The notes: generated by a model from the sequence alone, not told the origin. DNA of 64,000 nt from Streptomyces xiamenensis (GCF_000993785.3 NZ_CP009922.3:4402001-4466000); one strand, 5' to 3'; shown: positions 17,216 to 27,232, counted from the first letter of the stretch. Numbers and translations are program-made.

Positions 17216-18030
17216 TCGGCGCCAGCCGGGAGGCCCTGGAGGGCGGCCGGGAGCGGCTGAACGTACTGACCGACAGTACGGCCACCGATCCCGCCGCCCT
17301 GGCCGAAGACCTGGCCGCCGTCACCGTGCTGCTGAACCGCGAGGTCTCCCTGCGCCGTGTCCTCACCGACCCGGCCCAGCCGGGCGAGGGCAAGGCCGAC
17401 CTGGTGACCCGCCTGCTGAGCGGTCAGGTCGGCGGGCCCACCGTCGACCTGGTGTCCGGCCTGGTGCGGTCCCGCTGGTCCGCCTCCCGGGACCTGGTGG
17501 ACGCGGTCGAGGAGCTGGCGGACTCCGCCGACCTCATCGCGGCCGACCGGGCGGGCACCCTGGACACGGTCGAGGACGAGCTCTTCCGGTTCAGCCGGAT
17601 CCTGTCCGGCTCCCCGGAGCTGCGCGCCGCGATCGGCACGAAGGACGAGCGGTCCCTCACGGCCAAGAAGGAGCTGGTGCGCCGGCTGCTGGGCGGCCGG
17701 GCCGACCAGGTCACCGAGCGGCTGATCATCCGCCTCGTGGAACATCCGCGGGGACGTAGCCTGGACCAGGGGCTGGAGGCGCTGTACACGCTCGCCGCCG
17801 CCCGCCGCAACCGTTCGGTCGCGGTCGTCACCTCGGCGGTGCCGCTGAGCGACGCCCAGCGGGACCGGCTCGGCCGGGCGCTGGCGAAGCTCTACGGACG
17901 CGAGGTCCAGCTGAACCTCGACGTCGACCCGGCGGTCCTCGGCGGGATCTCGATCCGGATCGGGGACGAGGCCATCCAGGGCACCGTCGCCGACCGTCTG
18001 GACGAGGTCACCCGGCGGCTGGGCGGCTGA
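17212..18030 (+). CDS. atpH: ATP synthase F1 subunit delta
   Basis: Connects the b-subunit stalk to the top of the F1 hexamer. It has 272 residues, about 90 more than E. coli delta, which is normal for actinobacteria, where the N-terminal part is extended. The conserved C-terminal segment VVTSAVPLSDAQRDRLGRAL...GGISIRIGDE is intact. It starts with a GTG inside the end of atpF and is followed by a hairpin-rich 119-base gap before atpA. Confidence 0.93.
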   Translation: MIGASREALEGGRERLNVLTDSTATDPAALAEDLAAVTVLLNREVSLRRVLTDPAQPGEGKADLVTRLLSGQVGGPTVDLVSGLVRSRWSASRDLVDAVEELADSADLIAADRAGTLDTVEDELFRFSRILSGSPELRAAIGTKDERSLTAKKELVRRLLGGRADQVTERLIIRLVEHPRGRSLDQGLEALYTLAAARRNRSVAVVTSAVPLSDAQRDRLGRALAKLYGREVQLNLDVDPAVLGGISIRIGDEAIQGTVADRLDEVTRRLGG

Positions 18031-18038
18031 CTCCGCCG

Positions 18039-18055
18039 CGGGCGCCCCGCGCCCG
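18039..18055 (+). terminator. Short GC hairpin after atpH
   Basis: CGGGCGC-CCC-GCGCCCG forms a 7-bp stem 9 bases after the atpH stop. Being inside an operon, it is more likely an attenuator or mRNA-stability element than a full stop. Confidence 0.45.
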
Positions 18056-18095
18056 TGGCACACCACCAACTCAAGAAGCATGACGAGCGGCCCGA

Positions 18096-18129
18096 GTTGG
18101 GCCGTAGCGCACGAACTTACGGGCCCAAC
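18096..18129 (+). promoter_or_regulatory. Hairpin in the atpA leader next to the ribosome-binding site
   Basis: GTTGGGCCGTA pairs with TACGGGCCCAAC (one bulged C) around an 11-base loop. The 3' arm ends directly before AAGGAGAG of atpA, so the structure could shield the message end or modulate entry of ribosomes. Confidence 0.5.
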
Positions 18130-18149
18130 AAGGAGAGCAGGGAACCCAG

Positions 18150-19721
18150 ATGGCGGAGCTCACGATCCGGCCGGATGAGATCCGGAGCGCACTGGAGGAT
18201 TTCGTCCAGTCGTACACCCCGGACGCGGCCTCGCGGGAAGAGATCGGGACGGTCAGCGTTGCCGGTGACGGCATCGCGAAGGTCGAGGGCCTCCCCTCGG
18301 CCATGGCGAACGAACTGCTGGAGTTCGAGGACGGCACCCTCGGCCTCGCCCTCAACCTTGAGGAGCGGGAGATCGGCGCCGTCGTCCTCGGCGAGTTCAG
18401 TGGCATCGAGGAGGGCCAGCCGGTGCGCCGCACCGGTGAGGTGCTCTCCGTCGCCGTCGGCGAGGGCTACCTGGGCCGGGTCGTCGACCCGCTGGGCAAC
18501 GCCATCGACGGCCTCGGCGAGATCGAGACCTCGGGCCGCCGTGCCCTGGAACTGCGGGCGCCCGACGTCATGCAGCGCAAGTCGGTGCACGAGCCCATGG
18601 AGACCGGCTACAAGGCCGTCGACACCATGACCCCGATCGGCCGTGGCCAGCGTCAGCTGATCATCGGCGACCGGCAGACCGGCAAGACCGCTCTGGCGAT
18701 CGACACGATCATCAACCAGCGCGACAACTGGCGCTCGGGCGACCCGAAGAAGCAGGTCCGCTGCATCTACGTCGCTATCGGCCAGAAGGGCTCCACCATC
18801 GCGTCCGTGCGCGGCGCCCTGGAGGAGGCCGGCGCGCTGGAGTACACGACGATCGTCGCCGCTCCCGCGTCCGACCCGGCCGGCTTCAAGTACATCGCCC
18901 CCTACACCGGCTCGGCCATCGGCCAGCACTGGATGTACGAGGGCAAGCACGTCCTGATCATCTTCGACGACCTGTCGAAGCAGGCCGACGCCTACCGCGC
19001 CGTGTCGCTGCTGCTGCGCCGCCCGCCGGGGCGCGAGGCGTACCCCGGTGACGTCTTCTACCTGCACTCCCGGCTGCTGGAGCGCTGCGCCAAGCTGTCC
19101 GACGAGATGGGCTCCGGCTCCATGACCGGCCTGCCCATCGTGGAGACCAAGGCGAACGACGTGTCGGCGTTCATCCCGACCAACGTCATCTCCATCACCG
19201 ACGGCCAGTGCTTCCTGGAGTCCGACCTGTTCAACGCGGGCCAGCGGCCCGCGCTGAACGTGGGTATCTCCGTCTCCCGTGTCGGTGGCTCCGCGCAGCA
19301 CAAGGCGATCCGCCAGGTCACCGGCTCCCTCCGCGTCGACCTCGCGCAGTACCGCGAGCTGGAGGCGTTCGCCGCCTTCGGTTCCGATCTGGACGCGGCC
19401 TCCAAGGCAGCCCTGGAGCGCGGTAAGCGCATGGTCGAGCTGATCAAGCAGGAGCAGTACAACCCGTACCCGACGGAGCACCAGGTTGTCTCCATCTGGG
19501 CCGGCACCAACGGTCTGATGGACGACATCCCGGTGGAGGACATCCGCCGTTTCGAGCGTGAGCTGCTGGACTGGCTCGGCCGCGAGAAGAAGGATCTGCT
19601 GACCTCCATCCGTGAGGGCGGCAAGATGAGCAAGGACACGCTCCAGGCGATCGCCGGCGCCGTGTCCACCTTCAAGCAGCAGTTCGAGACCTCGGGCGGC
19701 AAGCTGCTGGGCGAGGGCTGA
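18150..19721 (+). CDS. atpA: ATP synthase F1 subunit alpha
   Basis: Non-catalytic nucleotide-binding subunit of the F1 hexamer. The 523-residue protein has an N-terminal beta-barrel, the central domain with Walker A GDRQTGKTA (from Gly173), the DDLSKQADAYR segment, the family signature PAL-N-GIS-SRVG (PALNVGISVSRVGG, with the arginine finger) and a helical C-terminus. The start is the ATG at 18150 after AAGGAGAGCAGGG. atpG follows after 2 bases. Confidence 0.98.
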   Translation: MAELTIRPDEIRSALEDFVQSYTPDAASREEIGTVSVAGDGIAKVEGLPSAMANELLEFEDGTLGLALNLEEREIGAVVLGEFSGIEEGQPVRRTGEVLSVAVGEGYLGRVVDPLGNAIDGLGEIETSGRRALELRAPDVMQRKSVHEPMETGYKAVDTMTPIGRGQRQLIIGDRQTGKTALAIDTIINQRDNWRSGDPKKQVRCIYVAIGQKGSTIASVRGALEEAGALEYTTIVAAPASDPAGFKYIAPYTGSAIGQHWMYEGKHVLIIFDDLSKQADAYRAVSLLLRRPPGREAYPGDVFYLHSRLLERCAKLSDEMGSGSMTGLPIVETKANDVSAFIPTNVISITDGQCFLESDLFNAGQRPALNVGISVSRVGGSAQHKAIRQVTGSLRVDLAQYRELEAFAAFGSDLDAASKAALERGKRMVELIKQEQYNPYPTEHQVVSIWAGTNGLMDDIPVEDIRRFERELLDWLGREKKDLLTSIREGGKMSKDTLQAIAGAVSTFKQQFETSGGKLLGEG

Positions 19722-19723
19722 TC

Positions 19724-20653
19724 ATGGGCGCTCAGATTCGTGTCCTCAAGCGCCGGATCAAGTCCGTCACCGCCACCAAGAAGATCACCCGGGCGATGGA
19801 GATGATCGCCGCCTCGCGCATCGTCAAGGCGCAGCGCAAGGTGGCGGCGTCCGCGCCGTACGCCGACGAGCTGACCAACGCGGTCACCGCCGTGGCGCAC
19901 AGCTCGGACGTCAAGCACCCGCTGACGACCGAGGTGGAGCGCCCGCGCCGGGCCGCGGTCCTGCTGATCACCAGCGACCGCGGTCTGGCAGGCGGATACT
20001 CCTCGAATGCCATCAAGGCCGGGGAGCATCTGACCAGCGAACTGGTGAGTGAGGGCAAGGAGGTCGACACGTACATCGTCGGCCGCAAGGGTGTGGCGTA
20101 CTACGGATTCCGGGAGCGGGCCATCACCGACTCCTGGACCGGCTTCACCGACAGCCCGACGTACGCCGACGCCAAGATGATCGCGGAGCCGCTCATCGAG
20201 GCCATCGAGCGGGACACCGACAAGGGTGGGGTCGACGAGCTGCACATCGTCTTCACCGAGTTCGTGTCGATGATGACGCAGACCCCCGTCGAGCGGCGGA
20301 TGCTTCCGCTGACCTTCGAGAAGTCTGCGGAGGAGTCCGCGGCGGTCTTCGCCAAGGGCGCGCAGGCGCACGCCCTGTACGACTTCGAGCCCACGGCCGA
20401 GAAGGTGCTTGACGCCCTTCTCCCGCGGTACGTCGAGAGCCGTATCTACAACGCCCTCCTCCAGGCCGCCGCGTCCAAGCACGCGGCGACCCGGCGGGCG
20501 ATGAAGTCGGCGACCGACAACGCGGAGGAGCTCATCAAGTCGCTGTCGCGGCTTGCCAACGCGGCCCGTCAGGCCGAAATCACCCAGGAAATCACCGAGA
20601 TCGTCGGTGGCGCGAGCGCCTTGGCCGACGCGACCGCGGGAAGTGACCGATAA
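19724..20653 (+). CDS. atpG: ATP synthase F1 subunit gamma
   Basis: Central rotor shaft that couples c-ring rotation to catalysis. The 309-residue protein has the N-terminal helix MGAQIRVLKRRIKSV with TKKITRAMEMIAASRI, and the C-terminal helix ending in ITQEITEIVGGASAL. The middle segment TSDRGLAGGYSSNAIK is also typical. It sits 2 bases after atpA and 2 bases before atpD, so the three are closely coupled. Confidence 0.97.
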   Translation: MGAQIRVLKRRIKSVTATKKITRAMEMIAASRIVKAQRKVAASAPYADELTNAVTAVAHSSDVKHPLTTEVERPRRAAVLLITSDRGLAGGYSSNAIKAGEHLTSELVSEGKEVDTYIVGRKGVAYYGFRERAITDSWTGFTDSPTYADAKMIAEPLIEAIERDTDKGGVDELHIVFTEFVSMMTQTPVERRMLPLTFEKSAEESAAVFAKGAQAHALYDFEPTAEKVLDALLPRYVESRIYNALLQAAASKHAATRRAMKSATDNAEELIKSLSRLANAARQAEITQEITEIVGGASALADATAGSDR

Positions 20654-20655
20654 TC

Positions 20656-22110
<1,455 letters not shown>

Positions 22111-22132
22111 TTGGTACGCCCGTGGTGCGCAC

Positions 22133-22157
22133 GGAGGCGGGGGGTGCCCCCGCCTCC
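22133..22157 (+). terminator. Hairpin between atpD and atpC
   Basis: GGAGGCGGGGG and CCCCCGCCTCC form an 11-bp stem with a GTG loop, 22 bases after atpD. It may be a partial terminator or a processing/stability signal that sets epsilon output below beta. It resembles the GGGGG-N-CCCCC palindromes scattered in Streptomyces genomes. Confidence 0.55.
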
Positions 22158-22206
22158 GGTGCACCGGCCATCTATTCTTCACATATCCAGGGGATGAGGA
22201 GCCATC

Positions 22207-22590
22207 GTGGCTGAGCTGCACGTCGAGTTGGTCGCCGCGGACCGCAAGGTCTGGTCGGGCGAGGCCAGCCTGGTCGTCGCGCGCACCACTTCGGGTGACA
22301 TCGGGATCATGCCCGGGCATCAGCCGGTGCTCAGTGTGCTGCAAACGGGCCCGGTGACCATCCGTACCACGGGTGAGAGCGGGACCGGCACGATCGTCGC
22401 GGCGGTGCACGGCGGATTCCTGTCGTACACCGACGGTAAGCTGTCGCTGCTGGCGGAGATCGCCGAGCTTGCGGACGAGATCGACGTCGAGCGTGCGGAG
22501 CGTGCCCTGGAGCAGGCCAAGGCGGACGCGGACGCCGCCGCCGAACGGCGCGCGGATGTCCGGTTGCGCGCCGTCGCGGCGGGGCGCTGA
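22207..22590 (+). CDS. atpC: ATP synthase F1 subunit epsilon
   Basis: Rotor subunit that links gamma to the c-ring and can inhibit ATP hydrolysis. The 127-residue protein has the N-terminal beta-sandwich (MAELHVELVAADRKVWSGEA, GDIGIMPGHQPVLSVL, VHGGFLS) and a C-terminal helical pair rich in Ala and Glu, which can act as the regulatory arm. The GTG start follows GGGGATGAGGAG. Confidence 0.96.
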   Translation: MAELHVELVAADRKVWSGEASLVVARTTSGDIGIMPGHQPVLSVLQTGPVTIRTTGESGTGTIVAAVHGGFLSYTDGKLSLLAEIAELADEIDVERAERALEQAKADADAAAERRADVRLRAVAAGR

Positions 22591-22632
22591 TCCGCACGAC
22601 GGACACACAACGGGGCGAGGAGGTCGGTTGAG

Positions 22633-23079
22633 ATGGTCCTCGCGTTGGTTGTGGTCGGCGCCGTGCTGGCGCTGGTTGTGCTGGGACTGCTCGGTTTCGG
22701 GGTGCGCAGGCGGCTGATTCAGCGGCTGGGCGGCACCTTCGACTGTTCGGCGCGCTTCCGGGCGCCGAAACCGGGCCAGTCCCTGGGCAAGGGCTGGATT
22801 TATGGGGTCGCACGCTACAACGGAGACCGGGTCGAGTGGTTCCGGGTCTTCTCGTACGCGGTGCGGCCCCGTCGTGCTCTGCAGCGCGACCGCATCCAGG
22901 TGCGGGAGCGGCGCGAGCCGCAGGGCGAGGAGGAGCTGGCGCTGCTGTCCGGCGCCGTGGTGCTCTCCTGCCGGCACGACGGGGACGATGTCGAGCTGGC
23001 GATGAGCGAGGACGCGCTGACCGGCTTCCTCGCCTGGCTGGAGGCGGCACCGCCCGGCCAGCGGGTGAACGTGGCCTAG
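22633..23079 (+). CDS. DUF2550 family membrane protein
   Basis: A 148-residue protein with one N-terminal membrane helix (about residues 2-24) and a basic, probably cytoplasmic domain rich in Arg and Trp (GWIYGVARYNGDRVEWFRVFSY, then VVLSCRHDGDDVELAM). Proteins of this family lie directly after atpC in many actinobacteria, which supports the assignment, but no function is established. It starts 42 bases after atpC behind GAGGAGG, and the operon terminator follows. Confidence 0.85.
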   Translation: MVLALVVVGAVLALVVLGLLGFGVRRRLIQRLGGTFDCSARFRAPKPGQSLGKGWIYGVARYNGDRVEWFRVFSYAVRPRRALQRDRIQVRERREPQGEEELALLSGAVVLSCRHDGDDVELAMSEDALTGFLAWLEAAPPGQRVNVA

Positions 23080-23090
23080 AAACGGCACGA

Positions 23091-23128
23091 GCGGCCGGGG
23101 AACGGAGATCCGTTCCCCGGCCGCTTTT
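23091..23128 (+). terminator. Intrinsic terminator of the atp operon
   Basis: A perfect 15-bp stem, GCGGCCGGGGAACGG with its complement, encloses AGAT and is followed by TTTTG. It stands between the convergent DUF2550 and chitinase genes and may serve both, though the T tract favours the plus strand. Confidence 0.92.
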
Positions 23129-23150
23129 GTGCGCGTGCCCTGCCGGTGGG

Positions 23151-24425
23151 TCAGTTCAGGCCGGTGTGGATGGCGTCTACCAGCGCGCCGTCCGCGGAGT
23201 CACCGGAGAACTCCCAGAAGAACGCGCCGCCCAGGCCCTGGTCCTTGGCCCAGCCCATCTTGTCGGTGACGGTCTGCGGGGTGTCGTAGCTCCACCACTG
23301 GCTGCCGCAGTGCGCGTACGCGGTGCCGGCGACCGTACCGGTGGCGGGGCAGTTGGCGGCGAGCACCTTGTAGTCCTCGATGCCGGCCTCGTAGGTGCCG
23401 GGTGCGGCGCCGGTGGCGGTGCCGCCGGGCGCCGCCTGGCTCACGCCGGTCCAGCCGCGGCCGTAGAAGCCGATGCCCAGCAGCAGTTTCTCGCTGGGCA
23501 CGCCCTCCGCCTTGAGCTTGGTGATGGCGGCGGCGCTGTTGAAGCCGTCCTGCGGGATGCCGTCATAGCTCTCCAGCGGGGAGTGCGGGGCGGTGGGTCC
23601 GCTCGCCTCCCAGGCGCCGAAGAAGTCGTAGGTCATGACGGCCAGGTAGTCGGCGTACTCGGCGCCGGTGGCGTAGTCGGCGGCGTCGATCTTGCCGCCG
23701 TCGGAGGCGTCCGCGGTGATGGCGGCGGTGACCAGCTGGTCGCCGAAGACGCCGCGGAAGGTCCGCATCATGTCGCCGAAGGCGGTCGGGCCGCTGGTGT
23801 CGCAGCTGTCACCGCAGGCGTTGGGGTACTCCCAGTCCAGGTCGATGCCGTCGAAGACACCTTCCCAGCGGGGGTCGTTGACCAGGTTGTAGCAGGACTG
23901 GGCGAACCGCTCGGGGTTCTGCATGGCCTCGCCGAAGCCCTTGGACCAGGTCCAGCCGCCGAAGGACCACAGCACCTTGAGATCCGGGTTGATCTCCTTG
24001 AGCTGGCGCAACTGGTTGAAGTTGCCGCGCAGCGCGCCGGTCTCCCAGGTGTCCGCCTCGCCGGAGACGGATTCGGCGGCGCTGTAGGCGCGGTCGTAGG
24101 CGGCGTAGGAGTCGCCGATCGTACATTCGCCGTTCTGCACGTTGCCGAAGGCGTAGTTGATGTGGGTGATCTTGTCGGCCGAGCCGGAGTCCACGATGTT
24201 CTTGACGTGGTAGTTGCGGTTGTAGACGCCCCACTCGGCGAAGTAGCCGAGCTTGACGTCACCGGCCGCGGTGGTGGCGGCGACGGGGGTGGGGGTCTTG
24301 TCCTCCTCCGCCTGGGAGGTGGAGGCGAAGGCCAGCATGCCTCCCAGGGGGAGGGTGAGCGCCGCCGTGACGGCGACGACCTTGCGCTTGGTGCTGTTCA
24401 GGGTGCGGTGTAGCCCCTTGCTCAC
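23151..24425 (-). CDS. chiC: Secreted GH18 chitinase, likely chiC orthologue without binding modules
   Basis: Hydrolyses chitin outside the cell. The 424-residue precursor has a signal peptide (residues 1 to about 39, basic start, ASTSQA before EE) and then a GH18 TIM barrel. Seen directly are SFGGWTWS (from 154) and the catalytic DGIDLDWEY motif with Glu199. Later GH18 landmarks are MTYDFFGAWE and the C-terminal GGAFFWEFSGD. The locus next to the atp operon and chiR/chiS-like genes matches S. coelicolor chiC. The orthologue and Chi63 as I know them are near 610 residues with CBM and FnIII modules, which are missing here. GTG start after AAGGAGCG. Confidence 0.9.
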   Translation of the reverse strand: MSKGLHRTLNSTKRKVVAVTAALTLPLGGMLAFASTSQAEEDKTPTPVAATTAAGDVKLGYFAEWGVYNRNYHVKNIVDSGSADKITHINYAFGNVQNGECTIGDSYAAYDRAYSAAESVSGEADTWETGALRGNFNQLRQLKEINPDLKVLWSFGGWTWSKGFGEAMQNPERFAQSCYNLVNDPRWEGVFDGIDLDWEYPNACGDSCDTSGPTAFGDMMRTFRGVFGDQLVTAAITADASDGGKIDAADYATGAEYADYLAVMTYDFFGAWEASGPTAPHSPLESYDGIPQDGFNSAAAITKLKAEGVPSEKLLLGIGFYGRGWTGVSQAAPGGTATGAAPGTYEAGIEDYKVLAANCPATGTVAGTAYAHCGSQWWSYDTPQTVTDKMGWAKDQGLGGAFFWEFSGDSADGALVDAIHTGLN

Positions 24426-24469
24426 GGGTCGCTCCTTGGTCGCGGAGAGGTGGGGGGAACTGAGCAGGG

Positions 24470-24512
24470 AGCGTAGAGAGGTCTGGACCAGTGGTCAATG
24501 GGGTCCGTACCA
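24470..24512 (-). promoter_or_regulatory. Chitinase promoter with DasR-like site and 12-bp direct repeats
   Basis: On the minus strand, TTGACC (24498-24493) and TACGCT (24475-24470) are 17 bases apart. Between them lies ACTGGTCCAGACCTCT (24492-24477), matching the DasR-type dre sequence ACTGGTCTAGACCACT at 14 of 16 positions. A second, diverged copy TGGTACGGACCC lies just upstream (24512-24501). This pair resembles the direct repeats known in Streptomyces chitinase promoters for chitin induction and glucose repression. Confidence 0.8.
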
Positions 24513-24536
24513 AGGAAAGTCTGGCTTGCGGTGCCC

Positions 24537-25226
24537 TTAAGTCTGCGTTGAGGACGGCCGGTCGGGGGCGGCCGGGTGAATCCCGGACTCCTGCGCGAGC
24601 ACCGCGGCCTGCACCCGGCTGCGCAGTCCGAGCTTGCCCAGCAGCCGGCTGACATGGGTCTTCACGGTGGCCTCCGCCATCGCCAGCTCGCCGGCGATCT
24701 GGGCGTTGGAGCGTCCGGCGCCGAGCTGGGCGAGCACCTCGCGCTCGCGGGGAGTGAGCGAGGCGAGCGCCGCCGGGTCCACCGAGGACACCGCCGGGGC
24801 CCGCGAGGAACGGGCGAACTCCCTGATCAGGCGCCGGGTGACGGCCGGCGCGATCATGCCCTCGCCCGCCCGCACGGTGCGCACCGCCTCGATCAGCGTG
24901 GCGGCGTCGCTGTCCTTGAGCAGAAAACCCGCCGCGCCGGCCCGCAGCGCGCCGAAGACGTACGCGTCGAGGTCGAAGGTGGTGAGCACCAGCACGTCCG
25001 AGGTGCCCTCGGCGGTGATCTCCCGGGTCGCCGACACCCCGTCCAGGCGCGGCATCTGGATGTCCATCAGCACCACGTCGGGGCGCAGTTCGCGGGCCAG
25101 GCGGACGGCCTCCACACCGTCCGGCGCCTCACCGACCACCTCGATGTCGGGGGCGGAACGCAGGATGAGGACGAGGCCCAGGCGGACGGCTGCCTGGTCC
25201 TCGGCGATGACGACCCGGATGGTCAC
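24537..25226 (-). CDS. chiR: NarL/LuxR-type response regulator, probable ChiR
   Basis: DNA-binding response regulator of 229 residues. The receiver domain has the acidic pair in IAEDQ (residues 8-11), the phosphorylated Asp55 in VVLMDIQMPRLDG and the conserved Lys in GFLLKDSD. A LuxR-type helix-turn-helix lies at about 163-222 (LTPREREVLAQLGAGRSNAQIAGEL...TVKTHVSRLLGKLGLRSRVQAA). It overlaps the upstream kinase gene by 4 bases (ATGA) and lies directly upstream of the chitinase gene. In S. coelicolor a two-component pair at this position (chiS/chiR) controls chiC; the name is given by that synteny. Confidence 0.85.
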   Translation of the reverse strand: MTIRVVIAEDQAAVRLGLVLILRSAPDIEVVGEAPDGVEAVRLARELRPDVVLMDIQMPRLDGVSATREITAEGTSDVLVLTTFDLDAYVFGALRAGAAGFLLKDSDAATLIEAVRTVRAGEGMIAPAVTRRLIREFARSSRAPAVSSVDPAALASLTPREREVLAQLGAGRSNAQIAGELAMAEATVKTHVSRLLGKLGLRSRVQAAVLAQESGIHPAAPDRPSSTQT

Positions 25227-26422
25227 GCGGTGGTGGTCCCTTCGGTGAGCGGAAGACGGGCCAGCACCTGCCAGCGGTCACCCTCGCCGTGCGGGCCCGC
25301 GCTGAACGTACCGCCCAGCAGGGCCACCCGTTCCCGCATCCCGGTCAGCCCGGCACCCGAACCCGGCGCCCGGGGGCGGGAGGTGTCGTGGCCCGCGGCG
25401 GCGTTCGGGCTGGTGACACACACCGTCAGGGACTGTGCGTCGTCCTGGTCGAGCCGGACCCGGACCTCGCCGGGCGTGGCGTGCTTGAGCGCGTTGGTGA
25501 GCGACTCCTGGACGATACGGTACGCGGCCAGGTCCACCGGCGCGGGTGGCCGGGGGAGGTCCGCCCGCCGGTCCTCCGCCGTGATGCGCAGCCGGCCGGC
25601 GGCGCTGCGGGCGGCGCGGGCGATCAGCGCGTCCAGCGAGTCGAGTCCGGGCAGCGCCTCGGGGGCCGCGTCCGGATCGTCCGCCCGCAGGATGCCGATC
25701 AGCCGGCGCATCTCGGCCAGGCCCTGGGTGCTGTTCTCCCGGATGATCGTCAGCGCGTCGCGTCCGGCGTCCGGATCGTCCAGGGTGAGGGCGGCGGTGG
25801 AGTGGATGGCGATGGCCGAGAGGTGGTTGGCGACCACGTCGTGCAGTTCACGGGCCATCCGGGCGCGTTCGTCGGTGACGGCCTGCACCCGGTCCATCTC
25901 GGCCAGCAGCGCGGTCTGTTCGGCCCGCAGCCGGGCGTGGGCCGCGCTCTCGCGGTGGCCGCGGACGATGGCGGCGGTCCAGGCGGGGGTGGCGGTGACC
26001 GCGGCGGCCAGCACCCCCAGTGCCAGCGCCTGCGGGTCGCGCAGCCAGGCCAGGGCGCCCACCGTGACGGCGACGGTGAGGGCGACGCTGCCGCGCAGCA
26101 CCGCCCGGCTCAGCCGCGGGCCGCCGTACAGCACGGCGGCGTACACCACGTCCGTGAACATCAGCAGCACCGCCAGCAGCCCGCCGGTCAGCGAGTCCCA
26201 CAGCACGGCGGCGGTGCCGATGCCCAGACACCACCCGGGGGCGCCGCGGCGCAGCAGCTCCGCGCCGCACATGGCGAGCAGCCCGATCAGCGCCACCGGC
26301 GAGTACGGGCCGACGCTGACCACCGAGAAGACGTCGTACCGCACCCCGGTCAGCCCACCGGCCAGGCCGACGAGGGCGATACCGATGTCGTAGCGGTGCG
26401 GACGGATCAGCGGCAGGGGCAT
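25223..26422 (-). CDS. chiS: Membrane sensor histidine kinase, probable ChiS
   Basis: Sensor kinase paired with the overlapping response regulator. From the ATG at 26422 (MPLPLIRPHRYDIG) it has 399 residues. Five or six membrane segments fill about residues 12-150. A HisKA_3 domain has the phosphorylated His194 in ARELHDVVANHLSAI, and the HATPase domain has the N box ESLTNALKHA and the G box GSGAGLTGMRERV. There is no large extracellular sensor domain, so any signal would be sensed in or through the membrane. A longer open frame upstream looks non-coding. Confidence 0.85.
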   Translation of the reverse strand: MPLPLIRPHRYDIGIALVGLAGGLTGVRYDVFSVVSVGPYSPVALIGLLAMCGAELLRRGAPGWCLGIGTAAVLWDSLTGGLLAVLLMFTDVVYAAVLYGGPRLSRAVLRGSVALTVAVTVGALAWLRDPQALALGVLAAAVTATPAWTAAIVRGHRESAAHARLRAEQTALLAEMDRVQAVTDERARMARELHDVVANHLSAIAIHSTAALTLDDPDAGRDALTIIRENSTQGLAEMRRLIGILRADDPDAAPEALPGLDSLDALIARAARSAAGRLRITAEDRRADLPRPPAPVDLAAYRIVQESLTNALKHATPGEVRVRLDQDDAQSLTVCVTSPNAAAGHDTSRPRAPGSGAGLTGMRERVALLGGTFSAGPHGEGDRWQVLARLPLTEGTTTA

Positions 26423-26597
26423 GGAACCATCACAGCACGCCCGGTGTCCCGCATCAGGTGTGGTCGGCGCCGCAATCCGGCACACCGCGGCAACGCGCGT
26501 GTTCCGGGCCGGGCTCGCGGCCTCGGTGGTGGCCGGGTCGCCGTGGCGGTGGAGGACGGATTCCGGTCCACCGTCGACACGCTCGTGGTCGATGCAC

Positions 26598-27215
26598 CTA
26601 TGCGTCGATGGGCCGGAGGGGGCGACAGGGATTGCCCACGGCGACGACACCGGAGGGGATGTCCTTCGTGACGACCGAACCGGCACCCACGATGCTGTTG
26701 TCGCCGACCGTCACGCCGGGGGTGAGGGTGACCGATCCCCCGAGCCATACGTTGTCGCCGATCACGACCGGTTCCGGGAGCTCCCACCCATCGAGGCGGC
26801 GCGTGATGTCCTGGGCGTGGTTGGGGGTGTAAATGCCGCAGCGCGGTCCGATGAGGCAGTCCGCGCCGATCGTGACCTGCCCGCCACCGATGACGAGGAA
26901 GTCGGCGTTGAGGAACGTCCGGTCACCGATGACGAGGCGCGTCCCGTAGTCGATGCTGATGGGCGGCCGGAAGTCGATGCCTTCGCCTGCGCCCGGGACG
27001 AGCTCGCGGAACAGCCGCCGTGCTTCGGCGGGGTCGTCGTAGAAGATCCGGTTGATTCTCGCGCATGTCGAGTGCGCTGCCCACGAGAGCTCCTGGAGCG
27101 CCGGGGACGTGCGGTAGCGAATCCAGTCGCCGGCGACCAGGCGCTGTAAGTCCTCATCGGTCGCGAGCAGGGCCGCCATCCTCTCGCCGGCGAGTCCGCC
27201 TTCGCGCTGGGTCAT
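26598..27215 (-). CDS. Sugar O-acetyltransferase of the maltose/galactoside acetyltransferase family
   Basis: Transfers acetyl from acetyl-CoA to a sugar hydroxyl. The 205-residue protein has the N-terminal Mac domain (MAALLATDEDLQRLVAGDWIRYRT...CARINRIFYDD) and a left-handed parallel beta-helix of hexapeptide repeats. The catalytic histidine is in YTPNHAQD, and PVVIGDNVWLGGSVTLTPGVTVGDNSIVGAGSVVTKDIP is the typical C-terminal coil. Acceptor sugar unknown. Start: ATG at 27215 behind AGGGAGGCGGGG. It has its own promoter, and its link to the chitinase genes is only positional. Confidence 0.9.
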   Translation of the reverse strand: MTQREGGLAGERMAALLATDEDLQRLVAGDWIRYRTSPALQELSWAAHSTCARINRIFYDDPAEARRLFRELVPGAGEGIDFRPPISIDYGTRLVIGDRTFLNADFLVIGGGQVTIGADCLIGPRCGIYTPNHAQDITRRLDGWELPEPVVIGDNVWLGGSVTLTPGVTVGDNSIVGAGSVVTKDIPSGVVAVGNPCRPLRPIDA

Positions 27216-27232
27216 GCCCCGCCTCCCTATTT

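Noticed and set aside
22836..24413. A 525-codon plus-strand frame over the chitinase gene
   Set aside because: It overlaps the conserved DUF2550 gene and antisense GH18 coding sequence, with no ribosome-binding site or domain.
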